Source: Deltaproteobacteria bacterium RIFOXYD12_FULL_56_24
GTDB lineage: Bacteria > Desulfobacterota > Desulfobulbia > Desulfobulbales > Desulfurivibrionaceae
Assembly: GCA_001799285.1 (NCBI GenBank)
Contig: MGTD01000012.1
Location: forward strand, 1 to 64,000
Length of the DNA stretch: 64,000 nt
Reading direction: 5' to 3'
Made by a program: the position numbers and the translations under genes. This document shows, in pieces, positions 33,030 to 42,514 of the stretch (its first letter is position 1; each line of letters begins with the position of its first letter). Below the pieces are notes generated by a model. That model saw only the letters and a list, made by a program, of their open reading frames with translations, was not told the origin of the DNA and searched no databases.

Positions 33030-35678
33030 ATGCGAATCACCATGCAGTCCCTCCATTACAATATCCTGACCAATCTCAATAAGCTCACCACGGATATGAA
33101 TCGGATCAACAACCAGATTTCCTCCGGGAAACAAATGTCCACCATCTCCGATGATCCGGTAAAACTGGTGACCGCCCTTGGCCTAAGAAGCAGCCTCTCC
33201 CAGATCACCTCATACCAGGAGAATCTCAAGTTCGGCGACAAAACCATCACTGCCGCAGAAAACTCGCTCACTCAGATGAAGAATCTTGCCCTGCGGGCAA
33301 AGACCCTGGCCATTCAACAGGGAAACGCCACGGTTACCCCGGAAAATCGTGCCAGCGCCGCGCAAGAGGTTCGTAATCTCTGGGAACAGTCAATTATTCT
33401 GGGTAACAGCCAGGTGAACGGCAAATATATCTTCGGTGGCTACCGGACCACCGGATACACAACCGCCGAACCAGCGCCGTTTATCGCTGACAAGATCGAC
33501 GGCTACCGCGTCAACGGCGGTGCCGTTGACGCCATGAACGAGCAGCTGACTACCAGCATGCCGGCCGGCGATATCGCCGTCGGCGATCTTACCGTCAACG
33601 GCACGGCCACCACCCTCGCCATAACCGATGATGCGGGCCAGGTCGCCGGTCTGTACATGGGCAAGGCCGTAGAGGCGAAAGCTGCTATCGAGGCGGCCGA
33701 CCCGGCCGTAATCGTCAGTCTGACCACCCTCTATGCTGGAGCGGCCGCCACCCCCGAAGGCGGCAACGGCGGCGAAACCATAACCCAGTCGATCAACGGC
33801 GTTGGTTTCAGCGTGGTCGTGCCGGACGGCGCAACAGCAAACGACATTGCCACCCTGACCGCAGCCGCCATCAACGGGATATCCGGTCAAAGCGGAGTAG
33901 AGGCAAGGGTCGGCAACGACAGCAACGGCGGGGTGGGCGATTCCATCGTTCTTTACAATGCCAGGCCCGGCGATGAAACGAATATCGTTGTGGGCGCCCA
34001 GGTCAACATCAACGCCGACACCGGGCTTGCGGCAGGGACATACAGCGCCGACGCCACCCACAACACCGGCGAGATATCGCTTTCCTCGACCATGTCCTTC
34101 ACCCTCACAAGCCCCAACCACGCAGACGACACCATCCTGGCTAATCTTGGCATGGACGGCGGCGCTCAAGGCTTTGCCGATGTGGCCGGGGATGGGACCG
34201 TCCGCTACGGTTCAGCCATGGCTACCGGAGATCTAACCATTAACGGCACCGCCATTGCGGCCACGGCCGTTGATGGCCTTTCCACGATCTATGCCGATGC
34301 CTCGGCCGCAGCCAAAGCCAAGGCCATCAACGATCTGGCTGACACCACCAACGTCAGTGCTGAGGTCACCCCGGCCTACCACACCGCCGCGGGCTCGGCC
34401 ATCGCGGGCAGCTTGCGCTCTGGCGATCTGCTCATCAACGGCGTGGATATCTTTGACGGCACCCCGGTTGCAACCAATGCCGATCCCTCCACGGTCATTG
34501 CCCAGGATACAGACAACACTATCATCAATGCGATCAACGCCAAATCCGACAGCACCGGCATTGTCGCCACCAGAAACAGCGCCGGCATTATCACCCTGGC
34601 CGCCCGGGATGGCCGCAACCTGCATATCCAGACCTCAGCCAACGGGGAAAATATTACCAGCCTGAACGGCGCAGCGGTCGATACCCCGGCAAGCGTTGTC
34701 TATTTCGGCACGGTTCAGCTGACCTCAGACCAGCAGTTTTTTGTGGAAACAACTCCCCTAGGCGGACTTTACGAACCGGGTCTGGAGGCTCTTGGTCTCG
34801 CTGGGGGCGCGGTATTCACCGGCGAAACCAATGACGTGGCTGCTGATGGCCAACTCCAGGTAGTCACTATCCAGAAAAAAGACGGCAACGTCCGCTATGC
34901 CGGTGATCCAGATCATAATCTGGCAGTCAAGGTCGGCAAGGGAAGCGCCCTGGAGGTAGGCAAAAACGGGAAATCGGCTGTTATGGACACCGGGATTTTT
35001 TCGACGCTCAAGCAGTTTGAAGAGGCTCTGCTCGGGCAAAAATTCAGCACCGTCACCGGCGTTCACAAGGCCACGGACATCACCGCCAAGCTTGACAGCG
35101 GCAATACCGGTCTTGAGCAGCAATTCGAATCCTTCGCCAACGGCACCATCTCCATAACGGTGACTGATCATTCCTATTATCCGCCCAGAGATTTAACCAT
35201 AGATGTCGGGGTGGATACCGCCTCAGACAGCCCTGCCACCATTGCCGCAAAGATCAACGGCATCCCGGGGATGACAGCAGCCTGGAACGCCGACGGCGCC
35301 CTGAAACTGGAAACCAGCGATCCAGAACGGTACTCCTTTGCTTACAATGACACCAGTGGCTTTCTCGACATGTCTGGTATCACCTATGATCAGATGCAGA
35401 TTCAGAGCATTGATAAGGCCATTGCTGATTTAGATACGGTTATGGAAAATCTGACCACCCAGATCTCCGACTTTGGCGCCCGGGCAAACCGGATCATTGT
35501 CCAACAGGAGATTTATACAAAGCTTGAACTCTCCACCCAGGAAAGTCTTTCCGAAAAAGAAGACATCGATATTACCAAGGCCTTGATGGAATTCAAAGAC
35601 AAGCAACTGGCCTATGAAGCGGCCTTGGCGGCTGCCGCCAAAACCATGCAGCTGAGCTTGATGGACTTCCTCAGGTAG
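33030..35678 (+). CDS. flgL: FlgL: hook-associated protein 3, giant form
   Basis: This 882-residue protein is more than twice the usual ~300-400 of FlgL. The ends are normal: ITMQSLHYNILTNLNKLTTDMNRINNQISSG at the start, and EKEDIDITKALMEFKDKQLAYEAALAA close to the end. Several repeated domains fill the middle (residues ~160-700), including GETITQSINGVGFSVVVP and GTYSADATHNTGEISL, shared with FlgK. The insert should project from the hook-filament junction. It starts 12 nt after flgK and is the last structural gene of the operon. Confidence 0.94.
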   Translation: MRITMQSLHYNILTNLNKLTTDMNRINNQISSGKQMSTISDDPVKLVTALGLRSSLSQITSYQENLKFGDKTITAAENSLTQMKNLALRAKTLAIQQGNATVTPENRASAAQEVRNLWEQSIILGNSQVNGKYIFGGYRTTGYTTAEPAPFIADKIDGYRVNGGAVDAMNEQLTTSMPAGDIAVGDLTVNGTATTLAITDDAGQVAGLYMGKAVEAKAAIEAADPAVIVSLTTLYAGAAATPEGGNGGETITQSINGVGFSVVVPDGATANDIATLTAAAINGISGQSGVEARVGNDSNGGVGDSIVLYNARPGDETNIVVGAQVNINADTGLAAGTYSADATHNTGEISLSSTMSFTLTSPNHADDTILANLGMDGGAQGFADVAGDGTVRYGSAMATGDLTINGTAIAATAVDGLSTIYADASAAAKAKAINDLADTTNVSAEVTPAYHTAAGSAIAGSLRSGDLLINGVDIFDGTPVATNADPSTVIAQDTDNTIINAINAKSDSTGIVATRNSAGIITLAARDGRNLHIQTSANGENITSLNGAAVDTPASVVYFGTVQLTSDQQFFVETTPLGGLYEPGLEALGLAGGAVFTGETNDVAADGQLQVVTIQKKDGNVRYAGDPDHNLAVKVGKGSALEVGKNGKSAVMDTGIFSTLKQFEEALLGQKFSTVTGVHKATDITAKLDSGNTGLEQQFESFANGTISITVTDHSYYPPRDLTIDVGVDTASDSPATIAAKINGIPGMTAAWNADGALKLETSDPERYSFAYNDTSGFLDMSGITYDQMQIQSIDKAIADLDTVMENLTTQISDFGARANRIIVQQEIYTKLELSTQESLSEKEDIDITKALMEFKDKQLAYEAALAAAAKTMQLSLMDFLR

Positions 35679-35747
35679 CCCCATTGTTTTTTAAACGTTC
35701 AGGGAAGAGCGTGCTTCATTATAAACCAAGCCAGGGAGGGCGAAAAA

Positions 35748-35981
35748 ATGCTGATTCTTGCCAGAAAACCAGGGGAGGCCATTGCCATCGGCGATGGAAT
35801 TAAAATCAGGGTTCTGGAGATAAAAGGAGGCCAGGTAAAGATCGGAGTGGAAGCCCCGGCCGAGGTCATGGTTCACCGGGAAGAAATCTACCTCCGTATC
35901 GTGGAGGAAAACATCCGGGCGGCAGCAGAGGCCCCGGCCGACCTCTCCTCCCTTGCCACTGTTTTTAAAAATAAAGGGTAA
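35748..35981 (+). CDS. csrA: CsrA: post-transcriptional regulator
   Basis: This 77-residue RNA-binding protein is a typical Csr[28 protein letters not shown], then [18 protein letters not shown], with the conserved RNA-contact residues Leu4, Arg6 and Arg44-type VHREE. It represses flagellin translation and is bound by FliW. Its stop codon TAA is formed by the second to fourth bases of the repeat that begins at 35978 (GTAACTATCC), so the C-terminus was probably set by that insertion. The extended tail ([21 protein letters not shown]) is not part of the family core. Confidence 0.96.
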   Translation: MLILARKPGEAIAIGDGIKIRVLEIKGGQVKIGVEAPAEVMVHREEIYLRIVEENIRAAAEAPADLSSLATVFKNKG

Positions 35982-36130
35982 CTATCCAGCAGCACCGAAT
36001 CTGCGTTGTTATCAGCCTGCTCATGGGCACCAGCACACTTCGCCGGCTTCTGCCTAGCAGCTACGGCACTGCTGAATAGTTACGGTTTTGGTTGTTTTTG
36101 TTCGTTTCCGGCCTTGAGCTGGATAGTTAC
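35978..36130. repeat. Palindromic repeat family A, copy 5
   Basis: GTAACTATCCAGCAGCACCG to CTGGATAGTTAC has the same module order as copy 1 (3494), with only scattered differences. It separates csrA from fliW and supplies the csrA stop codon. Confidence 0.88.
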
Positions 36131-36220
36131 AATAAAGACAATTAGACGAAGGGAAGCAGGTGCATAACCCAACTACTACACCGCCCTATAACCTATAACC
36201 CCCCAATGGAGAAAAGGATA

Positions 36221-36712
36221 ATGCAAGCCATGGCCCAAACAATCTGCCCTAAAAACAAGAAACAAGAGGAAATCACGGTTTCCACCAGCCGTTTTGGCGA
36301 ACTGTCAATCGATCCTGAGAAGATCATCACCATGACCTCTCCTTTTCTGGGATTCCCTGGATCAACACGATTCTTTATCAAGCCGCACGGGAAAAAATCG
36401 CCATTTTTCTGGCTTCAGTCTTTGGACGAACCCAAACTCGCTTTTGTGTGCATTCCGGCGGCCATCCTGGTTCCGCAATACCAGCCGGAAATCTCCGGCC
36501 TGATCCGGCAGGAACTGCAAGTCTCACCGGAACAAGGGTTGGAAATCCTGCTGGTCCTGACCATCCCCAAAGAAAACCTCGAAGGGATGACGGCAAACCT
36601 GATGGGTCCGGTGGCGATCAATCCCCAGAGACATCTGGCCAAACAGGTATTACAGGATCCCGTACACTACGATGCCTGTTGGCCCGTTTTCACCAAGGAC
36701 CCTGCGGCATAA
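36221..36712 (+). CDS. fliW: FliW: flagellar assembly factor, CsrA antagonist
   Basis: This 163-residue FliW shows SRFGELSIDPEKIITMTSPFLGFPGSTRFF and the ending NLMGPVAINPQRHLAKQVLQD. FliW binds CsrA allosterically until flagellin is made, so the pair forms a translational timer. ATG 36221 has GGAG 9 nt upstream; ATG 36206 would add five residues. In most genomes csrA and fliW touch or overlap; here a 153-bp repeat separates them. Confidence 0.92.
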   Translation: MQAMAQTICPKNKKQEEITVSTSRFGELSIDPEKIITMTSPFLGFPGSTRFFIKPHGKKSPFFWLQSLDEPKLAFVCIPAAILVPQYQPEISGLIRQELQVSPEQGLEILLVLTIPKENLEGMTANLMGPVAINPQRHLAKQVLQDPVHYDACWPVFTKDPAA

Positions 36713-36825
36713 CCGGGTGATGCGACAACGACAAGGCATCCAGGCAAAGAACAGAAAGACTATGCCAAAGATTTATTTAGGGGCAACCACTACATTGCCA
36801 GCCATTTTGATAGTGCCGAAAAAGC

Positions 36826-36858
36826 AACAACCCCGGCCGAAGCCGGGGTTGTTTTATC
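36826..36858. terminator. Bidirectional terminator between fliW and flgM
   Basis: The stem AACAACCCCGGC (36826-36837) pairs with GCCGGGGTTGTT (36842-36853) across a CGAA loop. T-rich sequence follows on the plus strand (TTTATC) and five T residues follow on the minus strand. It should end both convergent transcripts. Confidence 0.88.
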
Positions 36859-36903
36859 AGTTGGGAGAAAACGGGGGATGACACAAAGAGCCAGAGGACG
36901 CTA

Positions 36904-37200
36904 TCAGGCCAAGGTTTCAGAGAGGAGATCAACCATCATTTTATCGGCAAGCCGGGCAGGATCAATCTTGTATTCGCCACGAGCAATCTCTTCCTTAAGC
37001 GCCTTAACCCTGTCCGCCCGAACTTCCGGGGTCTGGGCCAGAATATCCCGGACCTTCTGCACCTCCAGGGAACCAGAGGAGAGCACCACCCTATCCGTTG
37101 GCAAAGCAGTCTTGTCAGTCGCAGAAACAACAGAGCCTTCCGGCTTCTTAACCTGGACCTTTTCTGTCTTGAGCGAAGGAAAAATGCCTGTTAGTTTCAT
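36904..37200 (-). CDS. flgM: FlgM: anti-sigma-28 factor
   Basis: This 98-residue protein has the FlgM pattern: a disordered N-terminus and a C-terminal helix region, SGSLEVQKVRDILAQTPEVRADRVKALKEEIARGEYKIDPARLADKMM. FlgM holds sigma-28 until it is exported through the finished hook. It is convergent with fliW and separated from it by a shared terminator. Confidence 0.92.
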   Translation of the reverse strand: MKLTGIFPSLKTEKVQVKKPEGSVVSATDKTALPTDRVVLSSGSLEVQKVRDILAQTPEVRADRVKALKEEIARGEYKIDPARLADKMMVDLLSETLA

Positions 37201-37474
37201 AATCAGATCCTTACTGCCTTACATACAGGTTGTTTGCCGCCACACATGATGGTGAAAGCGCAAAAACACCTTTCCCACCCGGCACTTTTATACCTTTACA
37301 GTTATCATATCGGACTTTTGATTACAAACTTAAAATAAAAAAACCTCCCCCCAAAAAACCCAGCCTGATTCCAACAAAGCTCCATCAACCACGCCGATTG
37401 CGGAAACCTTGAAAAATTCGGCGGATGCGGGACGTTATTGCCAAACCATAACCAGGCTGGTAGTATCGTGTCCC

Positions 37475-40153
37475 ATGAGCCAGCCAGAACCCGTTTACCT
37501 CATCGACGCCAGCGCCTATATCTACCGGGCCTACCACGCCATCGCCCCCCTTACCAACAAGAGCGGCCTGCCCACCCATGCGGTGTACGGCTTCACCAAT
37601 ATCCTGCTCCGGGTTCTGCGGGAAAAAGCGCCCAAATTTATCGGTATCGCTTTTGATGTGCGCGGCCCTAATTTTCGGCATAAAATGTACCAGCCCTACA
37701 AGGCAAACCGCCCGTCCATGCCCGACGACCTTGCCTGCCAGATTCCCTACATCAAGGAGATCGTCGCGGCCCACAACTTCGTCTGCCTGGAGCGCCAAGG
37801 CTACGAAGCCGACGATCTGCTCGCCTCCGCGGCCAGAAAATTTGCGGCCCAGGGTCACCCGGTAATCCTGGTCTCCGGAGACAAGGATCTTTTGCAGCTG
37901 GTTTCAGAACACATCACCCTCTGGGACCCCATGCGCGATGTGTTCATGGATCCAACCGCAGTAAAGAAAAAATACAATATCCCGCCGGACCGGCTCCTTG
38001 ATTTTTTTGCCCTGATGGGCGACAGCTCGGACAACGTGCCGGGCGTGGCAAGCATCGGCCCAAAAACCGCGGAAAAGCTCATAAATCAATATGGTTCACT
38101 GGAAGGAATCTATCAGAATATCGAAACGGTCCCCCAGGCAAAACTTAAGGAAAAACTGCTGGCCAACAGGGAGAACGCTTTTCTCTCCCGCAAACTCATC
38201 GCCCTGCAAGAAGATCTTGCCACCCCGGAACTGCAAGAATACGCGATTCCTGAAGCAGACGAGGAAAAACTTCAAGAACTGTACACCGTTCTCGATTTCA
38301 GCCGGTTGCTGAAGACCCCGACCTCTGCTGCCGTTGCCCTGGAGACCAAGGGATTTGAGCTGATCACCACGGAAAGCCAGCTCCAGGATCTCTGTCAGCA
38401 TCTGGCCAAAGCCCCTTTTCTGGTGCTGGACACGGAAACCACCTCCCTGGACCCGCTGGTGGCCGAGCTGGTTGGCCTCTCGCTCTGCGCCGCCGCCGAA
38501 AGGGCCTACTATCTCCCCCTCGGCCACCGGGACAGTGACGGAAACCTCGTAGCCGACCAGCTGCCCCTGTCTTTGCTCCAGAAAAATCTGAGCCCGCTTT
38601 TTTCCGACCCCCACCTGCCCAAACTCGGCCACAACCTCAAATTCGATCTGCCCATCCTGGAAAATCATGGCCTCCACCTCTCCGGCCCCCTGTGGGACAC
38701 CATGATCGCCTCGTACCTCCTCGACCCTTCCCGCCGTTCCCAGAAGCTGGACGATCTGTGTCTGGAGATGCTGGGCAAGCGGCTGACCAGCTTCGGCGAG
38801 GTTACCGGCGGCGACAAGCGACCCAACAGCTTCGCCTATGTGACGCCGGCGGCGGCCAAGGATTATTCCTGTGAGGACGTGGCAGGGGCCTTCCTCCTCT
38901 GGCAGCAGTTCCGGCCCCAGCTCGAACAGCTTGGCCTCTGGGAGCTTTTCTCCGGTTTGGAAATGGAGCTGGTCCCCATCTTGGTGCAGATGGAACAGAC
39001 CGGCATTACCGTCGACCAGGCTCTGCTGCACCGGTTGTCCGAGGATTTCGGACGGCAGCTGACGGAGCTGGAAAAGACCATTTATGGTCTGGCCGGGGAG
39101 GAATTCAACATCAACTCCACCCGCCAGCTCGGGGAGATCCTCTTTACTAAACTGGGGTTGGCCCAGGGCCGCAAAACCAAGACCGGCTATTCCACCGATG
39201 TCAAGGTTCTGGAAGGGTTGGCCAGACAGCACGATCTGCCTGCGGCGATCATGGCCCACCGGAACTTAAGCAAGCTCAAAAACACCTATGTGGATAAACT
39301 GCCGGACCTCATTCACCCCAAAACCGGCCGGGTCCACACCTCCTTCAACCAGACGGTCACCGCCACCGGCCGGTTGAGCAGCAGTAACCCGAATTTACAG
39401 AACATTCCGATCCGCACCCCCGAGGGACAAAAGATCCGCGCCGCTTTCGTAGCTGCGCCGGGCCAACTTTTTTTATCGGCTGATTATTCACAGATAGATC
39501 TGCGGGTCATGGCTCATTATGCCCAGGATCCGGCTTTGCTGGCCGCCTTCCGCGCCGGCCAGGACGTGCACAGCCAGACCGCCGCCGAAATCTTCCGGAT
39601 CAATCCGGCTTTTATCTCGCCGGAGATGCGGCGGGTGGCCAAAACCATCAACTTCGGGATCATCTACGGAATAAGCGCCTTTGGCCTTGCCGCCCAGCTC
39701 AACCTTAGCCGCAAGGAGGCTGGGACCTTTATCGAACGCTACTTCGCCCACTATGCAGGGGTGAAGCGTTTCATGGAGGAAATTGTCGAGAAGGCAAGGA
39801 AGGACGGCTTTGTCACCACCCTGCTCAACCGGCGCAGGCTGCTGCCCGACATTAACAGCAGCAACAAGGTCAGCCGCGAATTCGCCGAGCGCACCGCAAT
39901 CAACACTCCCATCCAAGGCACGGCCGCCGACATCATCAAGCTGGCCACCATTGCCGCCACCCACCGCCTCAGCGAGCAGGGATTTAGCGCCAAGCTTTTG
40001 CTCCAGATCCATGACGAGCTGGTCTTTGAGGTTCCAGCCGTGGAAATCGAGGCGACCGGAGCCGTGGTCAAGGAAGCCATGGAAGGGGTCATGCGCCTTG
40101 ACGTACCCCTGGTGGTGAACACGGTGGTGGGAGAAAACCTGGCCAAGGTGTGA
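37475..40153 (+). CDS. polA: DNA polymerase I
   Basis: This 892-residue polymerase has all three domains. The 5'-3' exonuclease includes YLIDASAYIYRAYHA and GDSSDNVPGVASIGPKTA. The 3'-5' exonuclease includes VLDTETTSLDP, LGHNLKFDLPIL and YSCEDVAG, so the proofreading acidic residues are retained. The polymerase shows motif A DYSQIDLRVMAHYA, motif B RRVAKTINFGIIYG and motif C QIHDELVFEVP. ATG 37475 gives the normal N-terminus; the frame is open back to 37409. It is monocistronic here and followed by a family B repeat. Confidence 0.97.
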   Translation: MSQPEPVYLIDASAYIYRAYHAIAPLTNKSGLPTHAVYGFTNILLRVLREKAPKFIGIAFDVRGPNFRHKMYQPYKANRPSMPDDLACQIPYIKEIVAAHNFVCLERQGYEADDLLASAARKFAAQGHPVILVSGDKDLLQLVSEHITLWDPMRDVFMDPTAVKKKYNIPPDRLLDFFALMGDSSDNVPGVASIGPKTAEKLINQYGSLEGIYQNIETVPQAKLKEKLLANRENAFLSRKLIALQEDLATPELQEYAIPEADEEKLQELYTVLDFSRLLKTPTSAAVALETKGFELITTESQLQDLCQHLAKAPFLVLDTETTSLDPLVAELVGLSLCAAAERAYYLPLGHRDSDGNLVADQLPLSLLQKNLSPLFSDPHLPKLGHNLKFDLPILENHGLHLSGPLWDTMIASYLLDPSRRSQKLDDLCLEMLGKRLTSFGEVTGGDKRPNSFAYVTPAAAKDYSCEDVAGAFLLWQQFRPQLEQLGLWELFSGLEMELVPILVQMEQTGITVDQALLHRLSEDFGRQLTELEKTIYGLAGEEFNINSTRQLGEILFTKLGLAQGRKTKTGYSTDVKVLEGLARQHDLPAAIMAHRNLSKLKNTYVDKLPDLIHPKTGRVHTSFNQTVTATGRLSSSNPNLQNIPIRTPEGQKIRAAFVAAPGQLFLSADYSQIDLRVMAHYAQDPALLAAFRAGQDVHSQTAAEIFRINPAFISPEMRRVAKTINFGIIYGISAFGLAAQLNLSRKEAGTFIERYFAHYAGVKRFMEEIVEKARKDGFVTTLLNRRRLLPDINSSNKVSREFAERTAINTPIQGTAADIIKLATIAATHRLSEQGFSAKLLLQIHDELVFEVPAVEIEATGAVVKEAMEGVMRLDVPLVVNTVVGENLAKV

Positions 40154-40155
40154 GG

Positions 40156-40389
40156 GTAAGCAATCACAGGGCACCACATGTTGTCGGCACTTCTGCCGAC
40201 GATTGACAGCGGCGATCGGTCCGACTCACGTACAAAAGTACGCATCGCCGTCCCGCTTGCCGCAACCTGCACCACCCTGTGACCGCTTTTAGCTGAGTTG
40301 AGCAGCTTGCCTGCTCAAAACGAAACTTATACCCGAAGGGTGATTCCGTGGTTATTTGACCTTTGTGGGTTAACCCCGTGATCGGTTAC
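40156..40389. repeat. Palindromic repeat family B, copy 4 (composite)
   Basis: This 234-bp composite begins GTAAGCAATCACAGGGCACC 2 nt after the polA stop and ends GTGATCGGTTAC. Inserted modules are the hairpin TTGTCGGCACTTCTGCCGAC (40170-40190) and module D (40291-40342). No gene lies in the gap to ppiD. Confidence 0.88.
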
Positions 40390-40532
40390 GTGTGAGGGAA
40401 TTGTTACGGGACAAGGGATACGGCCCATAATCAAACTCCGGCGAAATTCGATTGACGGCCCTGCGGAAAAAAATTAGGATAACGCCCTGAATTTCAAACA
40501 AAACAGTCTTCTCATTTTTACACGGGTGACAC

Positions 40533-42425
40533 ATGCTAAACCTTATACGCAGCAAGGCCCAATCGATCTATATCCAGGCCACCATCCTGATCATCGTCCT
40601 GGTCTTTGTTTTCTGGGGGGTGGGGACAAGCCAGAAAGGCGGCCCCGATGTCATTGCCACGGTTAATGACCAGAGCATTTCCTCACAGCAGTATCAACAA
40701 AACTATAACCAGACCATTAGTCGTTACCAGGAACAGTTCAACGGAGCTCTACCCCCGGAAATTCTCGAAGCCCTGAACCTGAAGCAGCAGGTGCTGACCC
40801 AGATGATCCAGAAAATGGTCATGCAGCAAGGCGCCAAGGAAGCAGGACTGATAGTGGCCGGCGATGAGGTGCGCGAGGTTATCCAGGGCATGGATGCCTT
40901 CCGGGAAGAAGGCATCTTCAAGCTCGACCGCTACAAGACGCTGCTGGCCTCCTCACGGATGACCACGACTGATTTTGAAAACAATGTGCGCAATGACCTT
41001 ATGCAAGACAAGATTCTTGCCCATCTGAACCGGTTCGCCCGAGTGTCCGACAGCGAACTCAAAGACCGTTTTGCCTTTGATAACGACCAACTCAAGCTCG
41101 AATATGTCGCCTTAAGCGCGGAAAACTTCCGGGGTAAAGGCCCGGTTGCCGATGAAGCGCTGAATCCTTTTTTTGCAAGCCGCAAGCAAGCCTATCTGGC
41201 TGAACCGCAGGCCAAGCTCAGATACCTGACCTTTCTTAATGGCCAGGCCCAGTCCAGCGATCAGTTAAGCAATCAGGAGATTGAGCAGTACTACAAAATG
41301 AACCTCGACCGGTTTTCCGCCCCCGAACAGCGCCAGGCCCGGCATATCCTGCTTCGGGCGGCCGCCAAGGACAGCGCCGAACTGCAAGCAACAAGGCGTA
41401 AAAAACTGGAGACCATCCTGGCGCTGGCCAGGGAGGGCAAGGATTTTGGCCAACTAGCCAGGGAGCATTCCGAGGATTCGACCGGGAAAAACAGCGGCGA
41501 CCTGGGTTTCTTCAGCAAAGGCCAGGTAGTTCCCCCCTTTGCCGAGGCTGTCTTTGCTCTCAAGGAAGGGGAAATCAGCGGTATAGTGGAAACCCAGTTC
41601 GGCCTCCATCTCATCAAGCTTGAGAAAATCAAACCGGCAACGACAAGCAGCCTTGCCCAGGCGCGGGAACAGATCATCACCGAAATCAAGGCCAAGCGCA
41701 GCAAGGACCTGACTTTCCAGCTGGCAAACCAGGCCTACGAGGGGATTATCCAGGCCGGCAGCCTGGATAAATATGCAGCCAGCACGTCCATGCAGGTGCA
41801 AACCACCGATTTCTTTACTCAGACCAGTCCGTCTCCGGCTCTGGCAGGCCAGCCGGACCTGCTGAAAACCATCTTCGGCCTGAAAAAAGGCGAACTTAGC
41901 TCGCTGCTTGAGATTAAAGGCGGCTACGCCGTCTTCTATGTTGACGAGGTAAAGGAACCACAGGTTCCGCCGTTGGCTGAAATCCGCGCCAGGGTGGAAA
42001 AGGATTTTCTTGACGATCAGGCAAAATCACGAGCCAAGGAAGGTGCCTCGGCCATGCTGGCCCAGGCAAAAAAGGAAGGCTCTCTTGTCGCCGCGGCGGA
42101 GAAGACCAAGAATCGCGTTCTGGAAACCTCCTTTTTCGCGAGAAGCCAGCAGGAGACCAGCGGCCTGCCGGCTCCAATTGCCGCCCAAGGCCTGAAACTC
42201 AGCGCCGCCTCACCCTATGCCAAAGAGATCGCAGAGAACGACGGCATCTTCTATGTACTCCATTTCAAGGAAGAAAAACCGGCAAACGAAGAGACTTTTG
42301 CCGACCAGAAAGATGCGCTCCGGAAAATATTGGCCCAGGAGAAGCAGCTGCAGGTCATGGACGCCTGGGTCGCTTATCTGCAAAGCCGGGCCAAGATCAC
42401 CACCGACAAAAAATTTATGGAGTAA
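40533..42425 (+). CDS. ppiD: PpiD-type periplasmic peptidyl-prolyl isomerase
   Basis: This 630-residue chaperone has one N-terminal membrane anchor (IYIQATILIIVLVFVFWGVG) followed by a SurA-like N-domain (NQSISS-type start VNDQSISSQQYQQNYNQ). A parvulin domain at about residues 265-370 reads RQARHILLRAAAKD, GDLGFFSKGQVVPPFAEAVFAL and TQFGLHLIKLEKI. It sits at the Sec exit and helps fold envelope proteins. It ends at the start of a 14-bp tandem array. Confidence 0.93.
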   Translation: MLNLIRSKAQSIYIQATILIIVLVFVFWGVGTSQKGGPDVIATVNDQSISSQQYQQNYNQTISRYQEQFNGALPPEILEALNLKQQVLTQMIQKMVMQQGAKEAGLIVAGDEVREVIQGMDAFREEGIFKLDRYKTLLASSRMTTTDFENNVRNDLMQDKILAHLNRFARVSDSELKDRFAFDNDQLKLEYVALSAENFRGKGPVADEALNPFFASRKQAYLAEPQAKLRYLTFLNGQAQSSDQLSNQEIEQYYKMNLDRFSAPEQRQARHILLRAAAKDSAELQATRRKKLETILALAREGKDFGQLAREHSEDSTGKNSGDLGFFSKGQVVPPFAEAVFALKEGEISGIVETQFGLHLIKLEKIKPATTSSLAQAREQIITEIKAKRSKDLTFQLANQAYEGIIQAGSLDKYAASTSMQVQTTDFFTQTSPSPALAGQPDLLKTIFGLKKGELSSLLEIKGGYAVFYVDEVKEPQVPPLAEIRARVEKDFLDDQAKSRAKEGASAMLAQAKKEGSLVAAAEKTKNRVLETSFFARSQQETSGLPAPIAAQGLKLSAASPYAKEIAENDGIFYVLHFKEEKPANEETFADQKDALRKILAQEKQLQVMDAWVAYLQSRAKITTDKKFME

Positions 42426-42514
42426 GCTGATAGCTGTAAGCTGATAGCTGTAAGCTGATAGCTGTAAGCTGATAGCTGTAAGCTGATAGCTGTAAGCTGA
42501 TAGCTGTAAGCTGT
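42424..42514. repeat. 14-bp tandem array between ppiD and plsY
   Basis: The unit TAAGCTGATAGCTG is repeated six and a half times without visible change and fills the whole gap between the two convergent genes. The first unit provides the ppiD stop (TAA), and the array ends at the plsY stop. Each unit contains AGCT dyads. Slippage should make the copy number variable. Confidence 0.95.

Noticed and set aside
42424-42514. CRISPR array
   Set aside because: The 14-bp units are contiguous with no spacers.
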